Below, one piece after another: positions 16,356 to 25,623 of a stretch of DNA of 64,000 nucleotides; within the stretch, counting starts at the first letter, position 1; each line of letters opens with the position of its first letter. The notes under the pieces are model-generated. The model was not told where the DNA came from. It saw nothing but the letters and a program-made list of their open reading frames with translations, and searched no databases. The position numbers and the translations under genes were made by a program. This DNA comes from Acidobacterium sp049965615 (GTDB taxonomy: Bacteria > Acidobacteriota > Terriglobia > Terriglobales > Acidobacteriaceae): contig JBMFWD010000004.1 of assembly GCA_049965615.1 (NCBI GenBank), positions 54,655 through 118,654 of the forward strand, in the 5' to 3' direction.

Positions 16356-17870
16356 GTGAAAGCTACACTCAACCGAATCCGACAAACCCTCGCGCCACAA
16401 GACTGCACACCCTGGCCCCTCATCGTCCTGCTCACCCCCATCGTCCTCTTCGTGCAGGGCTACCACCCCTACGCCAACGATGCCGGCATCTACATCGCCG
16501 GAATCCGCAAGCTCATTCACCCCGGCCTCTACCGTCCCGACGCGCCCTTCATCACCTCCCACTCCCATCTCTCCATCTTCGCCCCCATTCTCGCCACGTT
16601 CGTCCGCCTCACGCACGCTCCCTTCGCCTGGACCATCCTCACCGTTTACCTCCTCGCCGTCGCACTTTTCCTTTACGCATCCTGGCAGCTCGCCACGCGC
16701 CTGCTCGCCTCCCCCTCCGCCCGCTTCGGAGCGCTCTTCATGGCCGCCGCCCTCTATGGGCTGCCCGTCGCCGGCACCGCGCTCTACGTCATGGACCCCT
16801 ACCTCACGGCGCGCTCCTTCTCCACACCCGTCGATCTCCTCGCCGTCGCCGCCGCGCTCGACCGCCGCTACCTCCGCACCGCTGCTCTCATCGCGCTCTC
16901 TTTCCTGCTCCATCCGCTCATGGCCGCCTACGCGTTTGCATTCGTAACCGTCATGATTGCATTTCAACTCGGCCGCCCCGGCATCGCCATCGCTCTCTGC
17001 GCCTCCGGCCCCATCGCCGCCGCCATTGCGGACTTCGCCGTCCGCCACCATCCCATTTCCCCCGACTATCAGCAGGCCATCCTCCAGCCCGAACATACCT
17101 ATCTCTTCCTTGCCCGCTGGCACTCCTACGAACTCGCCGGAGCCATCCTCCCGCTCATCCTCTTCGCCCTCGCCGCTCGCCGCATCGGCTGGCACACGCC
17201 CCTCGGCAAAGTCACACTCGCCGCCATCGCCACCGGAATCTCCAGCCTCCTCATCGCCGCCCTCTTCGTTCCCGTCCGCGGACCCTACCTGCTCGTGCCT
17301 CTTCAGGTCATGCGCATCAACCACATCATTTACGCCATTGGACTCGTCCTCTTTGGCGGCCTCATCGGCCACTACTCCGCCCAACGCCACTGGCTCGCTC
17401 CCGCGTTCTTCCTCGCCGCATTCACCGGAATGGCCATCGCCGCATCCCTCAACTTCCCCGGCTGCCGCCAGGTCGAGTGGCCCGGTCTCACTCCCATCAA
17501 TCCCTGGTCACAGGCCTTTCTTTGGATACGCCACAACACCCCACCCAACGCCATCTTCGCCTTCAACCCGAGCCTCATCCACCAGCCCCTCGAAGACGAA
17601 CAGGGCTTCCGCGTCTTCTCCGAGCGCAGCCAACTCCCCGACGACAAGGACTCAGGCGACGTCGCAGTCTTCCCCAGCCTCGCTCCGCTCTGGGGAAGCC
17701 AACGCAACGCCGCCGCAGGTATCAACACCGAGTCCGACGCCCAGCGCCTCGCCCGCCTCAAACCCTACGGCGTTTCCTGGATACTCCTCCCACCCAAGGC
17801 CAAAACCCACTTCCCCTGCCCCTACCAGAACAGCGTCACCAAAGTCTGCCGCCTCGCTCGTCAAAAATAA
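16356..17870 (+). CDS. Polytopic membrane protein, GT-C glycosyltransferase-like
   Basis: This 504-residue protein has about ten predicted membrane helices and a soluble C-terminal region of ~110 residues. The first periplasmic loop has YHPYANDAGIYIAGIRKL, resembling the acidic loop motif of GT-C type lipid-linked sugar transferases. The C-terminal part includes WIRHNTPPNAIFAFNPS, a pattern common at the ends of such proteins. It is inferred to be an inner-membrane glycosyltransferase-like protein, but no catalytic assignment is secure. The GTG start lies 2 bp after miaA, so it is in the same transcript. Confidence 0.65.
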   Translation: MKATLNRIRQTLAPQDCTPWPLIVLLTPIVLFVQGYHPYANDAGIYIAGIRKLIHPGLYRPDAPFITSHSHLSIFAPILATFVRLTHAPFAWTILTVYLLAVALFLYASWQLATRLLASPSARFGALFMAAALYGLPVAGTALYVMDPYLTARSFSTPVDLLAVAAALDRRYLRTAALIALSFLLHPLMAAYAFAFVTVMIAFQLGRPGIAIALCASGPIAAAIADFAVRHHPISPDYQQAILQPEHTYLFLARWHSYELAGAILPLILFALAARRIGWHTPLGKVTLAAIATGISSLLIAALFVPVRGPYLLVPLQVMRINHIIYAIGLVLFGGLIGHYSAQRHWLAPAFFLAAFTGMAIAASLNFPGCRQVEWPGLTPINPWSQAFLWIRHNTPPNAIFAFNPSLIHQPLEDEQGFRVFSERSQLPDDKDSGDVAVFPSLAPLWGSQRNAAAGINTESDAQRLARLKPYGVSWILLPPKAKTHFPCPYQNSVTKVCRLARQK

Positions 17871-17946
17871 TCTCGCCCGAAGCCGTAACACTTTCCAGGA
17901 CCAATGCCTTTTATAGGCGAAGGACAATCGCGCACTGGAGGCCATC

Positions 17947-19401
17947 ATGGCCAAAATCGTCGTTCTTGGAGCAGGCGTCTCCGGACACACCGCTGCAGCT
18001 TTCATGAAGCGTTGGCTCGGCAAAAAAGCTGACGTCACCGTCATCTCCCCGAAACCCGATTACAACTGGCTCCCCTCAAACATCTGGGTCGGCCTCGGCC
18101 GCATGGCCCCATCCAGCGTCCTTGTCCCACTCGCACCCGTCTATGAGAAGGCCGGCATCCATTTCAAACAGGCTCGCGCCGTCGCCATCTACCCCGAAGG
18201 CAGCGACCGACTCAATACCCCTCACGTCGAAGCCGAATCCACCCTCCCCGGCATCTCCGGCTCCCGCGAACTCGTCCCTTACGACTTCCTCATCAACGCC
18301 ACCGGCCCCAAGCTCAAATTTGAAGCCACACCAGGCCTCGGCCCAGAAGCCAACAGTCTCTCCGTCTGCACCGCAGATCACGCCCAGCACGCCGCTAACT
18401 CCTTTCTCGATCACGTCGAAGCCATGAAGCAGGGCGCGCAACGCAAATTCGTCGTCGGAACCGGACACGGCACCTGCACCTGCGAAGGCGCAGCCCTCGA
18501 ATACGTCGTCAATCTCGAGTACGAACTCCGACGCCACGGCGTCCGTGACCGCGCACAGGTCATCTACCTCTCCAACGAGTACCAACTCGGCGACTTCGGC
18601 ATGGGTGGCGCACACATCCGCCGCGGCGGATACATCACGCCCACCAATATCTTCACCGCATCCCTCTTCGCCGAGCGCGGCATTGACTGGATCATCCGTT
18701 CCCACGTCCAGCAAGTCGAACCCGATCGCCTCCACTACAAAACCCTCGACGGCGAACAGCACGATCTCAACTTCGACTTCGCCATGCTCCTGCCGCCCTT
18801 CTCCGGCGTCGGCCTCCAGGCCTTTGCCCGCAACGGAAACGACATCACCCCCACCCTGTTTGCCCCCAATGGCTTCATGAAGGTCGATGCCGACTACCAG
18901 AACAAAGCCTACGAGCACTGGTCCGCCGCGGATTGGCCACGGGTCTATCGCAGTCCCGCCTACGCAAACATCTTCGCCGTCGGCATTGCCTTCGCTCCGC
19001 CCCACCCCATTTCACAACCAAAATTTGCAGACGACGGCACGCCCATTTTTGCCGCTCCACCCCGAACCGGCATGCCCTCGGCTACCATCGGCAAAGCCGT
19101 CGCCCACAACATCACCAACACCATTCTCGGGCGCAAAAATCCGCTCCACACCGCCTCCATGGCAGAAATGGGCGCTGCCTGCGTCGCCTCCACCGGCGCA
19201 GGGCTCCTCACCGGAACTGCCGCCGTCATGACCGTCTACCCCATCGTCCCAGACTTCCAGCGCTTCCCCGACTACGGCCGCGAACTCGACTACACCATGG
19301 GCGAAATCGGCCTCGCCGGCCACTGGATCAAGCTTCTCCTCCACTACATGTTCCTCTACAAGGCCGGCCTCCGCCCAGGCTGGCACCTCATCCCGGAGTA
19401 A
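17947..19401 (+). CDS. Sulfide:quinone oxidoreductase-like FAD-dependent disulfide reductase
   Basis: This 484-residue protein begins with an FAD-binding Rossmann motif (VVLGAGVSGHTAA, residues 5-17). It has cysteines in the places expected for sulfide:quinone reductases: C141 (SVCTADHA), C177/C179 (GHGTCTCEGAA) and C412 (GAACVASTGAG). The sequences NWLPSNIWVGLGR and MPSATIGKAVAHNI also fit. SQR oxidises sulfide to polysulfide at the membrane and passes electrons to quinone. The C terminus (GHWIKLLLHYMFLYKAGLRPGW) looks amphipathic and probably binds the membrane. A strong GGAGG ribosome-binding site precedes the ATG. A small protein gene starts 2 bp downstream, as is common for such genes. 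Confidence 0.87.
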   Translation: MAKIVVLGAGVSGHTAAAFMKRWLGKKADVTVISPKPDYNWLPSNIWVGLGRMAPSSVLVPLAPVYEKAGIHFKQARAVAIYPEGSDRLNTPHVEAESTLPGISGSRELVPYDFLINATGPKLKFEATPGLGPEANSLSVCTADHAQHAANSFLDHVEAMKQGAQRKFVVGTGHGTCTCEGAALEYVVNLEYELRRHGVRDRAQVIYLSNEYQLGDFGMGGAHIRRGGYITPTNIFTASLFAERGIDWIIRSHVQQVEPDRLHYKTLDGEQHDLNFDFAMLLPPFSGVGLQAFARNGNDITPTLFAPNGFMKVDADYQNKAYEHWSAADWPRVYRSPAYANIFAVGIAFAPPHPISQPKFADDGTPIFAAPPRTGMPSATIGKAVAHNITNTILGRKNPLHTASMAEMGAACVASTGAGLLTGTAAVMTVYPIVPDFQRFPDYGRELDYTMGEIGLAGHWIKLLLHYMFLYKAGLRPGWHLIPE

Positions 19402-19403
19402 CC

Positions 19404-19601
19404 ATGACCACCACCGAAAACCATCCCGAATCCCTGCCCCCGTACATGAAGGAATCCATGTACGCCACCCTTCCCACGCGACTCACCGTCTTCCTCCGCA
19501 CCTTCCTGCCCTGGCAGATCCTGCGCTTCCTCCTCATCAACTTCCGCATGATACGCATGATCCAAATCAACGAAACCACTCACGGCTCGAAATCCAAATA
19601 G
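19404..19601 (+). CDS. Small membrane-associated protein coupled to the SQR gene
   Basis: This 65-residue protein starts 2 bp after the SQR-like stop. After a polar N terminus it has a basic amphipathic stretch (TRLTVFLRTFLPWQILRFLLINFRMIRMIQ) of alternating hydrophobic and arginine residues, which suggests peripheral membrane binding. No cysteine is present. It is inferred to assist or anchor the oxidoreductase. The family is not recognised. The gene is too short to be certain, but the tight spacing and matching codon use support it. A hairpin terminator follows 26 bp downstream. Confidence 0.65.
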   Translation: MTTTENHPESLPPYMKESMYATLPTRLTVFLRTFLPWQILRFLLINFRMIRMIQINETTHGSKSK

Positions 19602-19627
19602 CTTCGCTCATAACTGCACCCAAAAAA

Positions 19628-19654
19628 GGAGGGCCGCCCTGCAGACGGCCCTCC
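19628..19654. terminator. Bidirectional rho-independent terminator
   Basis: A perfect 9-bp GC-rich stem (GGAGGGCCG/CGGCCCTCC) with a 9-nt loop lies between convergent genes. Six A precede it, giving a T6 tail for the minus-strand sulfatase gene. The plus side has only a weak T-rich tail. Confidence 0.85.
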
Positions 19655-19693
19655 ATCTTCCTGTTTTGATCAGCATCCGTTACAAAAAACAGC

Positions 19694-21289
19694 CTAAGCG
19701 CTCGCGTCCGGCTTAACCAGCAAATCTTCCGGCAGCTTGTTCTGCTTCTGCAGTTTAATCGCATTCAGCCACGGACTGTCCGGAGTCGCCTGCGGCTGCT
19801 TCGCCAGCTCCAGACCGCTGTGTCCCGGCACCGTGTACACCGCAAAAAACGCCTCAATCGCCTTCGTCATGCTCGCAATCCGGTTGGCATGCTCCGGCTC
19901 CTTATAGATATTCACGTTCTCCTGCGGATCAGCCTTCAGATCATACAGCTCATTCTCAAACTGTATTCCCGCATATGGATATCGCAGTATCAGCTTGTAT
20001 CCATCCTGCTTCATCATCCGCGCATTGCCGTACTCGCAGATCACCTCGCTCCTCCAGGGATCCGAATTGTCCCCACGCAAATGCGCAAGATACGAGTTCC
20101 CCGGCGAATTGATCTTCCGCGCCGTCGCCTCATCCGGAGTCGCCCCAGCCGCCTCCAGCAGCGTCTGGAAAAGATCGCAATGGCTCACCGGAATATCCAG
20201 CGCAAGCCCCTCCGGTATACCGCCCGCCGGCCAACTGAACGCCTGCGCGATCATGATCGATTCTTCAAAGAAATTCTGCGGAACCGTCGCATTCCCCTTC
20301 TCCCAGATGCCATGCTGCTCGGCGTTCAATCCATGATCCGTCGTGTAAATGATGATCGTGTTCTCCAGATCCTCCCGGCTCATGGTTTTTTCCAGCGCAT
20401 CCAGAACCCGGCCCACCTCACGATCCACTGTCGAGGCTGCCGCATAATACTCCTGCAGCTTCTGCCGCTCCACCTTCGGATCTTTTGAAATCCCCGTCAG
20501 CACCACACCATGGCAGGGCTGGGGCTCTTCCTTATCAATGTCCCGGAAGGTCGCATCGTCGTACTCAGACACCAAGTCCTCCGGCATTTCGATATGCGGC
20601 GAGTGCGTATCCGTGTATCCCACAAACAGGAAGAAAGGCGAATCCTTAGTCTTCTCATTGCTGTAATGACCCTGCACAAAATCAATGGCCTGCGCGCTCA
20701 AAAACGGCGACTGAAGTCCATCCGCCGTCACATGCTTGCCGTTGTCTGAGAAGTTCTGCAACCCATAGTGCGGATACTGCGCAAACCAAAACGTATACCA
20801 CTCGTCGAAACCCGGATGAGGATATCGATTCTGCCCGCAATGCCACTTGCCCACCAGCGCCGTGTGGTACCCCGCGCCCTTCAGCAACTCTGAGATCAGC
20901 GTCTGCCCCTTCAGCCACGGATACGCATACGAGGCCTTGTACTCCTCAATCCAGTCATGAATCCCATGTTGCGACGGCATCCGCCCCGTAAAAAAACACG
21001 CCCTAGCCGGCGAGCACACCGGCGATGGCGTATGCGCATTCAGCATCCGCACGCCCCGCTCCGCGATCCGCGTCATGTTCGGCGTCTTCACTTCAGAATT
21101 GCCATAAGCCTGCTGCAGCCAGCGCGCATGGTCATCGGTCAAGAACACCAGGATGTTCGGTTGTTTGCGGGCGCCGTCCTTGCCGCTTCCCATCGCGGCC
21201 CCCGTCGAAGCCGCCGCTCCCGTTGCGCTGAGGGTACTTCCCACCGCCATCGCGGCCAGGGACTTGAGTGCATCACGTCGAGTTGCCAT
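19694..21289 (-). CDS. Secreted type I sulfatase (arylsulfatase family)
   Basis: This 531-residue protein has an N-terminal signal with a twin arginine (MATRRDALKSLAAMA). Metal-binding aspartates D52-D53 sit in LVFLTDDHARW. The sulfatase signature PVCSPARACFFTGR places C92 for conversion to formylglycine (C-x-P-x-R). Downstream TTDHGLNAEQHGIWEKGN contributes further metal and substrate residues. It hydrolyses a sulfate ester, probably on a polysaccharide or aryl compound, outside the cytoplasm. No formylglycine-generating enzyme gene is in the window. It has its own terminator, and a LacI-type palindrome lies 190 bp upstream. Substrate is unknown. Confidence 0.93.
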   Translation of the reverse strand: MATRRDALKSLAAMAVGSTLSATGAAASTGAAMGSGKDGARKQPNILVFLTDDHARWLQQAYGNSEVKTPNMTRIAERGVRMLNAHTPSPVCSPARACFFTGRMPSQHGIHDWIEEYKASYAYPWLKGQTLISELLKGAGYHTALVGKWHCGQNRYPHPGFDEWYTFWFAQYPHYGLQNFSDNGKHVTADGLQSPFLSAQAIDFVQGHYSNEKTKDSPFFLFVGYTDTHSPHIEMPEDLVSEYDDATFRDIDKEEPQPCHGVVLTGISKDPKVERQKLQEYYAAASTVDREVGRVLDALEKTMSREDLENTIIIYTTDHGLNAEQHGIWEKGNATVPQNFFEESIMIAQAFSWPAGGIPEGLALDIPVSHCDLFQTLLEAAGATPDEATARKINSPGNSYLAHLRGDNSDPWRSEVICEYGNARMMKQDGYKLILRYPYAGIQFENELYDLKADPQENVNIYKEPEHANRIASMTKAIEAFFAVYTVPGHSGLELAKQPQATPDSPWLNAIKLQKQNKLPEDLLVKPDASA

Positions 21290-21479
21290 TACCAGTGTCC
21301 TCTAAAAAGAAAAAATCCAGCGTGCTGACGTACGTCCATCACAGACCCCCTGCGCAATGGGCAAACCCCGCCCCTTGCCCATCCGGCCCCTGCCATCTCA
21401 TGTCACCGAGGATTCAATCTGTCCCGCTGCCACCGCCACCCAATGCAGCAGGACGAAGACCCAAAATTACAGCAAATTC

Positions 21480-21491
21480 GTAATCGATTAC
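21480..21491. promoter_or_regulatory. Perfect 12-bp palindrome, LacI/GalR-like operator candidate
   Basis: GTAATCGATTAC is a perfect palindrome with a central CG, the form used by many LacI/GalR-family regulators of carbohydrate genes. It lies about 190 bp upstream of the sulfatase start. No LacI-type gene is in the window, so the link is tentative. Confidence 0.35.
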
Positions 21492-21724
21492 AACTTGATC
21501 TTATTGCGAAGCCTACTCGCTAGCTCAAGCTACAGTCAAGCATTCCCGTCACCTTCCCACGGCTCGGCAGTCCTCGCTGTTCAGCCGCGCAAATTCATCT
21601 GCGCGTTGAATCATTACAGGATGCAGGCCGGCCGCAGAATGCAGGAACAAAATGAGACCTGCCGACCAGCCTCCAAACCCTGAAATTTCCGAAAAATTGC
21701 AGTGCACCCAGCCATCCCAGCCGC

Positions 21725-21748
21725 AAAAAAGCCCGCTCCATGGCGGGC
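21725..21748 (-). terminator. Rho-independent terminator of the DUF427 gene
   Basis: A 6-bp stem GCCCGC/GCGGGC with a 6-nt loop is preceded on the plus strand by six A, giving a T6 tail on the minus strand. It lies 35 bp past the stop codon at 21784. Confidence 0.8.
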
Positions 21749-21783
21749 TTCTTTACCTTCACAACCTGGAGACTGTGCGGGTC

Positions 21784-22068
21784 TTACTTCTCCACTTCCA
21801 CACCGCGCCAGAACGCGATATGTCCCTTGATATTCCGCGCCGCGGGCTTCGGATCAGGGTAGTACCACGCCGCATCCGGGTTCTCCTGCCCGTCAATCAT
21901 CAGGGAGTAGTACTTCGCCTGCCCCTTCCAGGGGCACGTCGAGGTGGTCGAGCTCGGCCGCAGATACTCCCGCTTCACCGCGCTCTCAGGGAAATAAACA
22001 TTCCCTTCCACGGTCACAAATGTCTCGCTCTCGGCCACAACCTTGCCATTCCAAACTGCTTTGGCCAT
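21784..22068 (-). CDS. DUF427 domain protein
   Basis: This 94-residue protein matches the DUF427 fold: VWNGKVVAESETFVTVEGNVYFP, then CPWKGQAKYYSL and DAAWYYPDPKPAARNIKGHIAFW. The family is widespread, small and of unknown biochemical role, with a conserved CPWKG motif. The ATG at 22068 (MAKAVWNGK) is preferred over the upstream one at 22113 because the domain starts there. It lies downstream of another small gene on the same strand and ends at a clear terminator. Confidence 0.88.
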   Translation of the reverse strand: MAKAVWNGKVVAESETFVTVEGNVYFPESAVKREYLRPSSTTSTCPWKGQAKYYSLMIDGQENPDAAWYYPDPKPAARNIKGHIAFWRGVEVEK

Positions 22069-22143
22069 CGTCCTACCGTCCTTCCCTGCGGCCCGCCACG
22101 CATTGAGCCGCAACCTCCTTACATTAGCAGAATCCGCTCCCTC

Positions 22144-22590
22144 TTAGGCGTTTGCCTTGGCCGCCGCCGCTCTGGCGGCCAGAGTCCTGCTCATCGCCTC
22201 CACCCGCTCGCGCGCCATCGGATACTCCTCCAGCAGCCGCTCCGTGTGCCGAAACAACCCCGGATTCAGCTTCCGGGCCTCAGCCAGAAACGGCTGAAAC
22301 TTCGCATACAGGAACAACGGCTCGCCATTGCAATCGAGGAACAGGTCCCCGTTCAGCGCCCCGTGCAGCACAAACGCCGCCGCCATCTCCCAGTAGCTCG
22401 TCACCTGCCGGAACCACGCATTCTTCTCCGTTCCCCAGCCCGTCATAACGGCCGCAAACTCTTCAAAAGACGTAGGGTTAAACTCCACAGCCATAAAATG
22501 CCGCGCCTGCCGCATCGTCGCTTCACGCCGCAGGTCGTACAGCTTCAGAACCAGTTCCGCATCATGCGAGGTCGCCAGTGTCGATTCCAT
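22144..22590 (-). CDS. Conserved hypothetical protein
   Basis: This 148-residue soluble, helix-rich protein (ELVLKLYDLRREATMRQARHFMAV, WFRQVTSYWEMAAAFVLHG, RHTERLLEEYPMARERVEAMSRTL) has several aromatic residues and no cysteine cluster, signal or membrane segment. The ATG at 22590 follows a short intergenic region with AGGGAG as ribosome-binding site; longer frames run into topA's trailer. I do not recognise the family with confidence. It lies between topA and the DUF427 gene on the same strand. Confidence 0.7.
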   Translation of the reverse strand: MESTLATSHDAELVLKLYDLRREATMRQARHFMAVEFNPTSFEEFAAVMTGWGTEKNAWFRQVTSYWEMAAAFVLHGALNGDLFLDCNGEPLFLYAKFQPFLAEARKLNPGLFRHTERLLEEYPMARERVEAMSRTLAARAAAAKANA

Positions 22591-22675
22591 ATATGTAACT
22601 CTCCCTAGGCAATATAAATGGAAACGCCGGCAGCGTCTAAGCCTGCCGGCGCACAAAGAGTTGAGCCTGTCGAAC

Positions 22676-25462
22676 TCAAGCCTTGACCACTTCCTCCACC
22701 ACCGGCCCATGCGTAGCCGCCGTCGGCTTTGCCGCTGGCTGCTCCACTGGCGCGTCGCCAATCCGCTCCGTAAAGGTGCATACCGTGCCGCTCTCAGCCT
22801 CGCCTTTCTTCCTGCGCTTGGCCTTGCTATCGTCCTCCGCGCCCGGCTTCTTGTTGTTCGGGCACACCAGGTACACGCCGGACTTCAGCGTCTTCTCCAT
22901 CAGGTAAGCGCTGCCGCACTCCGGACACTTCTGGTCCACCGGCTTGAAGTTCGCCGTAAACTCGCACTTCGGATACTCCGAGCACCCATAGAACAGGTTC
23001 CCGCGCCGAGCCTTCTTCTCCACAATTTCGCCTTTGTGGCAAAGCGGGCACTTCATCCCAATCGTGTTCTGCTTGATGTACTTGCACTTCGGATACCCCG
23101 AGCAGGACACAAACTCCCCGTACTGTCCGTTCCGCAGAACCAGCTGCTCACCGCACTTCGGACATTTCTCGTCCAGCGGCTGCGGCGGCTTCTGCTGTTG
23201 CTTCTGGTTCAGCCTCCGCACCGTCTTGCACGGCGGATCTTCGTTGTAACCCGGGCACGCCATGAACGGCCCCCAGGGCCCATTCCGCCGCACCATCACC
23301 CGGCCGCAGTTCTCACAGTACTCTTCCTGCTCCTCCACCTCGCCATTGGGCCCAGCAAGGTTGGGCTTGCCCTCAAAGTTCTCCTTCGTGAACGTACAGC
23401 CGCCCTTCTTTTTCTTGTCGTAGGCGCTGCACGCATAAAACGACCCGAACTTGCCCCACTTCAGCACCAGCGGTGAGCCACAGATATCGCACTTCTGGTC
23501 CGTCGGCTTCTCCATCCGCTTGATGTCTTCCATGTTCTCGGCAGCCTGCACCAGCTCCTTGGAAAAGTATCCGTAAAAGCCGTTCAGCAGATCCGTCCAG
23601 CGCTCTTTGCCGTCCTCGATGTCATCCAGCTCTTCTTCCAGCCGAGCCGTGTACTTCGAGTCAAAAATGTACGGGAAATTCTTCACTAGCAGCCCCGTCA
23701 CCACGTTCCCAATCTCGGTGGGAACAAACTTGCCCGTGCGCCCGCCGATCTTCACCACGTACTCGCGGTCCTGGATCGTATTGATAATCGTCGCGTACGT
23801 TGAAGGCCGCCCAATGCCGCGCTCTTCCAGCTCCTTTACCAGCGAGGCTTCGTTGTAACGCGGCGGAGGCTCCGTAAACTTCTGCGCCCCGGACACGGCA
23901 GCCGCCCGCACAGCTGCGGTCAGCTCCGGCTCCACGAACTCGGGAACCTCCTCATCGACGCCGGTCTTCTCTACCCGCGCTTCAATCTTGGACACCTTCG
24001 CCGCATGCTGCTTCCGCGCGTCTTCCAGCTTCCTGTTCCGCTCCCGCGCGGCCAGCACCTTCAGGTTCTCCGCCGACGCCAGTTGCAGCGGCATATTCTC
24101 GCTCAACTCCGGCAGCCGCTCGTCCTCTGCATCGTCCGCGCCGCCCTCGTTGTAAACCTTCAGGTAGCCCTCAAACTTCAGAATTGAACCCGAAACCCGG
24201 TAGTCATAACGCCGGTCACCCTGCGCCGTGATCTCGACCGTCGTCTGGTCGTAAACCGCAGGAAGCATCTGCGAGGCCACAAACCGCTGCCAGATCAGCT
24301 TGTACAGCTTGTACTGCTCGTCCGGAACAAACTTCCGAATATCGTCCGGATGAATCTCCGGGTCCGCCGGACGAATCGCTTCGTGCGCATCCTGCGCGTC
24401 CTTCTTTGACTTGAAGCTGTTCGGCTTTTCTGGCAAATACTTCTCGCCCAGCTTCTTTTTGATGTAACCGCGCACCGCCGTAATCGCTTCCGGCGCAACG
24501 CGCGTCGAATCCGTACGCATGTAGGTAATCAGGCCCACCGCGCCCCGGCTGCCCAGTTCCACGCCTTCATACAGACGCTGCGCCACGCCCATCGTGCGCT
24601 TCACGTTAAACCCAAGTGCGCCCGCCGCCGCCTGCTGCAGCTTACTCGTCGTAAACGGAGCCTGCGGCGAACGCTTCCGCTCCTTGCGCTCCACGCTCCG
24701 CACAGACCACCTGGCCTTGAGCGAAGCCTCCACAATCTGCTGCGCCGTCTTCCCGTCGGCCACCGCGGGCTGGCTCACCGTCTCTACCGAAGAGCGCGTA
24801 CCGTCAATGCCCACAAACCGCGCAATCAGCGGCGTAAATTCCTTCGTCTTCGCCGGCGACTCCAGCACCGCATCAATCGTCCAGTACTCAACCGGCTTGA
24901 AGTCCTTGATCTGCTGCTCGCGCTCCACAATCAGCCGCAAAGCCACCGTCTGCACCCGCCCCGCCGAGAGTCCCCGCCGCACCTTGTCCCAGAGCAGTGG
25001 AGAAATCTGGTAACCCACAATCCGGTCCAGCACACGGCGCGTCTGCTGCGCGTCCACCAGGTTCTTGTCTACATGCCGCGCATGCTCAAAGGCGTTCTTC
25101 ACCGCCTTCGCCGTAATTTCATTAAAGGTTACGCGGTAGATCACCTCCGGCTTGGCCACCGTCTTTAGCTCATCGGCCAGATGCGCGGCAATCGCTTCGC
25201 CCTCGCGATCCGGGTCAGGCGCAAGATAAACAGCATCCGCTTTCGACGCCAGCTTCTTCAGCCGGTCCACAATCTTCTCTTTGCCCGGAATCACAATCAA
25301 CTCCGGCTCGAACGTACCCTTCTCCACATCCACGCCGAGCTTGTTCTTCGGCAGATCCTTGATGTGACCAATCGACGCTTCCACCTGGAAGTCTTTTCCG
25401 AGATATTTATTGATCGTCTTCGCCTTCGCCGGCGACTCGACAATCACAAGTGATTTACCCAT
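22676..25462 (-). CDS. topA: DNA topoisomerase I
   Basis: This 928-residue type IA topoisomerase relaxes negative supercoils. The Toprim domain has SLVIVESPAKAKTI at the N terminus and the acidic DPDREGEA motif (83-90). The catalytic tyrosine is Y314 in LITYMRTDS. The C-terminal third carries five zinc-ribbon repeats, each with C-x2-C pairs (starting at CDICG, CENCG, CPKCG, CPLCH and CPECG), more than the three or four usual in proteobacteria. The ATG at 25462 (MGKSLVIVES) is chosen because the family begins there. It lies 160 bp downstream of dprA, the common topA-dprA pairing. Confidence 0.97.
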   Translation of the reverse strand: MGKSLVIVESPAKAKTINKYLGKDFQVEASIGHIKDLPKNKLGVDVEKGTFEPELIVIPGKEKIVDRLKKLASKADAVYLAPDPDREGEAIAAHLADELKTVAKPEVIYRVTFNEITAKAVKNAFEHARHVDKNLVDAQQTRRVLDRIVGYQISPLLWDKVRRGLSAGRVQTVALRLIVEREQQIKDFKPVEYWTIDAVLESPAKTKEFTPLIARFVGIDGTRSSVETVSQPAVADGKTAQQIVEASLKARWSVRSVERKERKRSPQAPFTTSKLQQAAAGALGFNVKRTMGVAQRLYEGVELGSRGAVGLITYMRTDSTRVAPEAITAVRGYIKKKLGEKYLPEKPNSFKSKKDAQDAHEAIRPADPEIHPDDIRKFVPDEQYKLYKLIWQRFVASQMLPAVYDQTTVEITAQGDRRYDYRVSGSILKFEGYLKVYNEGGADDAEDERLPELSENMPLQLASAENLKVLAARERNRKLEDARKQHAAKVSKIEARVEKTGVDEEVPEFVEPELTAAVRAAAVSGAQKFTEPPPRYNEASLVKELEERGIGRPSTYATIINTIQDREYVVKIGGRTGKFVPTEIGNVVTGLLVKNFPYIFDSKYTARLEEELDDIEDGKERWTDLLNGFYGYFSKELVQAAENMEDIKRMEKPTDQKCDICGSPLVLKWGKFGSFYACSAYDKKKKGGCTFTKENFEGKPNLAGPNGEVEEQEEYCENCGRVMVRRNGPWGPFMACPGYNEDPPCKTVRRLNQKQQQKPPQPLDEKCPKCGEQLVLRNGQYGEFVSCSGYPKCKYIKQNTIGMKCPLCHKGEIVEKKARRGNLFYGCSEYPKCEFTANFKPVDQKCPECGSAYLMEKTLKSGVYLVCPNNKKPGAEDDSKAKRRKKGEAESGTVCTFTERIGDAPVEQPAAKPTAATHGPVVEEVVKA

Positions 25463-25623
25463 TATTTCCCTTTGGCGCCGGATCATCTCCGGCCTGCACC
25501 CCATCCTTAAATATGGAGCGCATTGTCTTGCAAGCTATCACGTCACCCGTTTCAACGCATAGCCACGCACAATCGCGCAACGCTATTTTTCTCTCAGCCG
25601 GCTCTCTCAGCCGGTGCCACGGC

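Larger units (their letters stand above)
21290..21783. other. Gene-free stretch upstream of the sulfatase
   Basis: No convincing coding region is present in these ~490 bases. The stretch contains the 5' region of the minus-strand sulfatase gene, a perfect 12-bp palindrome at 21480-21491 and, at its far end, the terminator of the DUF427 gene. Short plus-strand frames here lack ribosome-binding sites and have unlikely composition. Confidence 0.6.
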
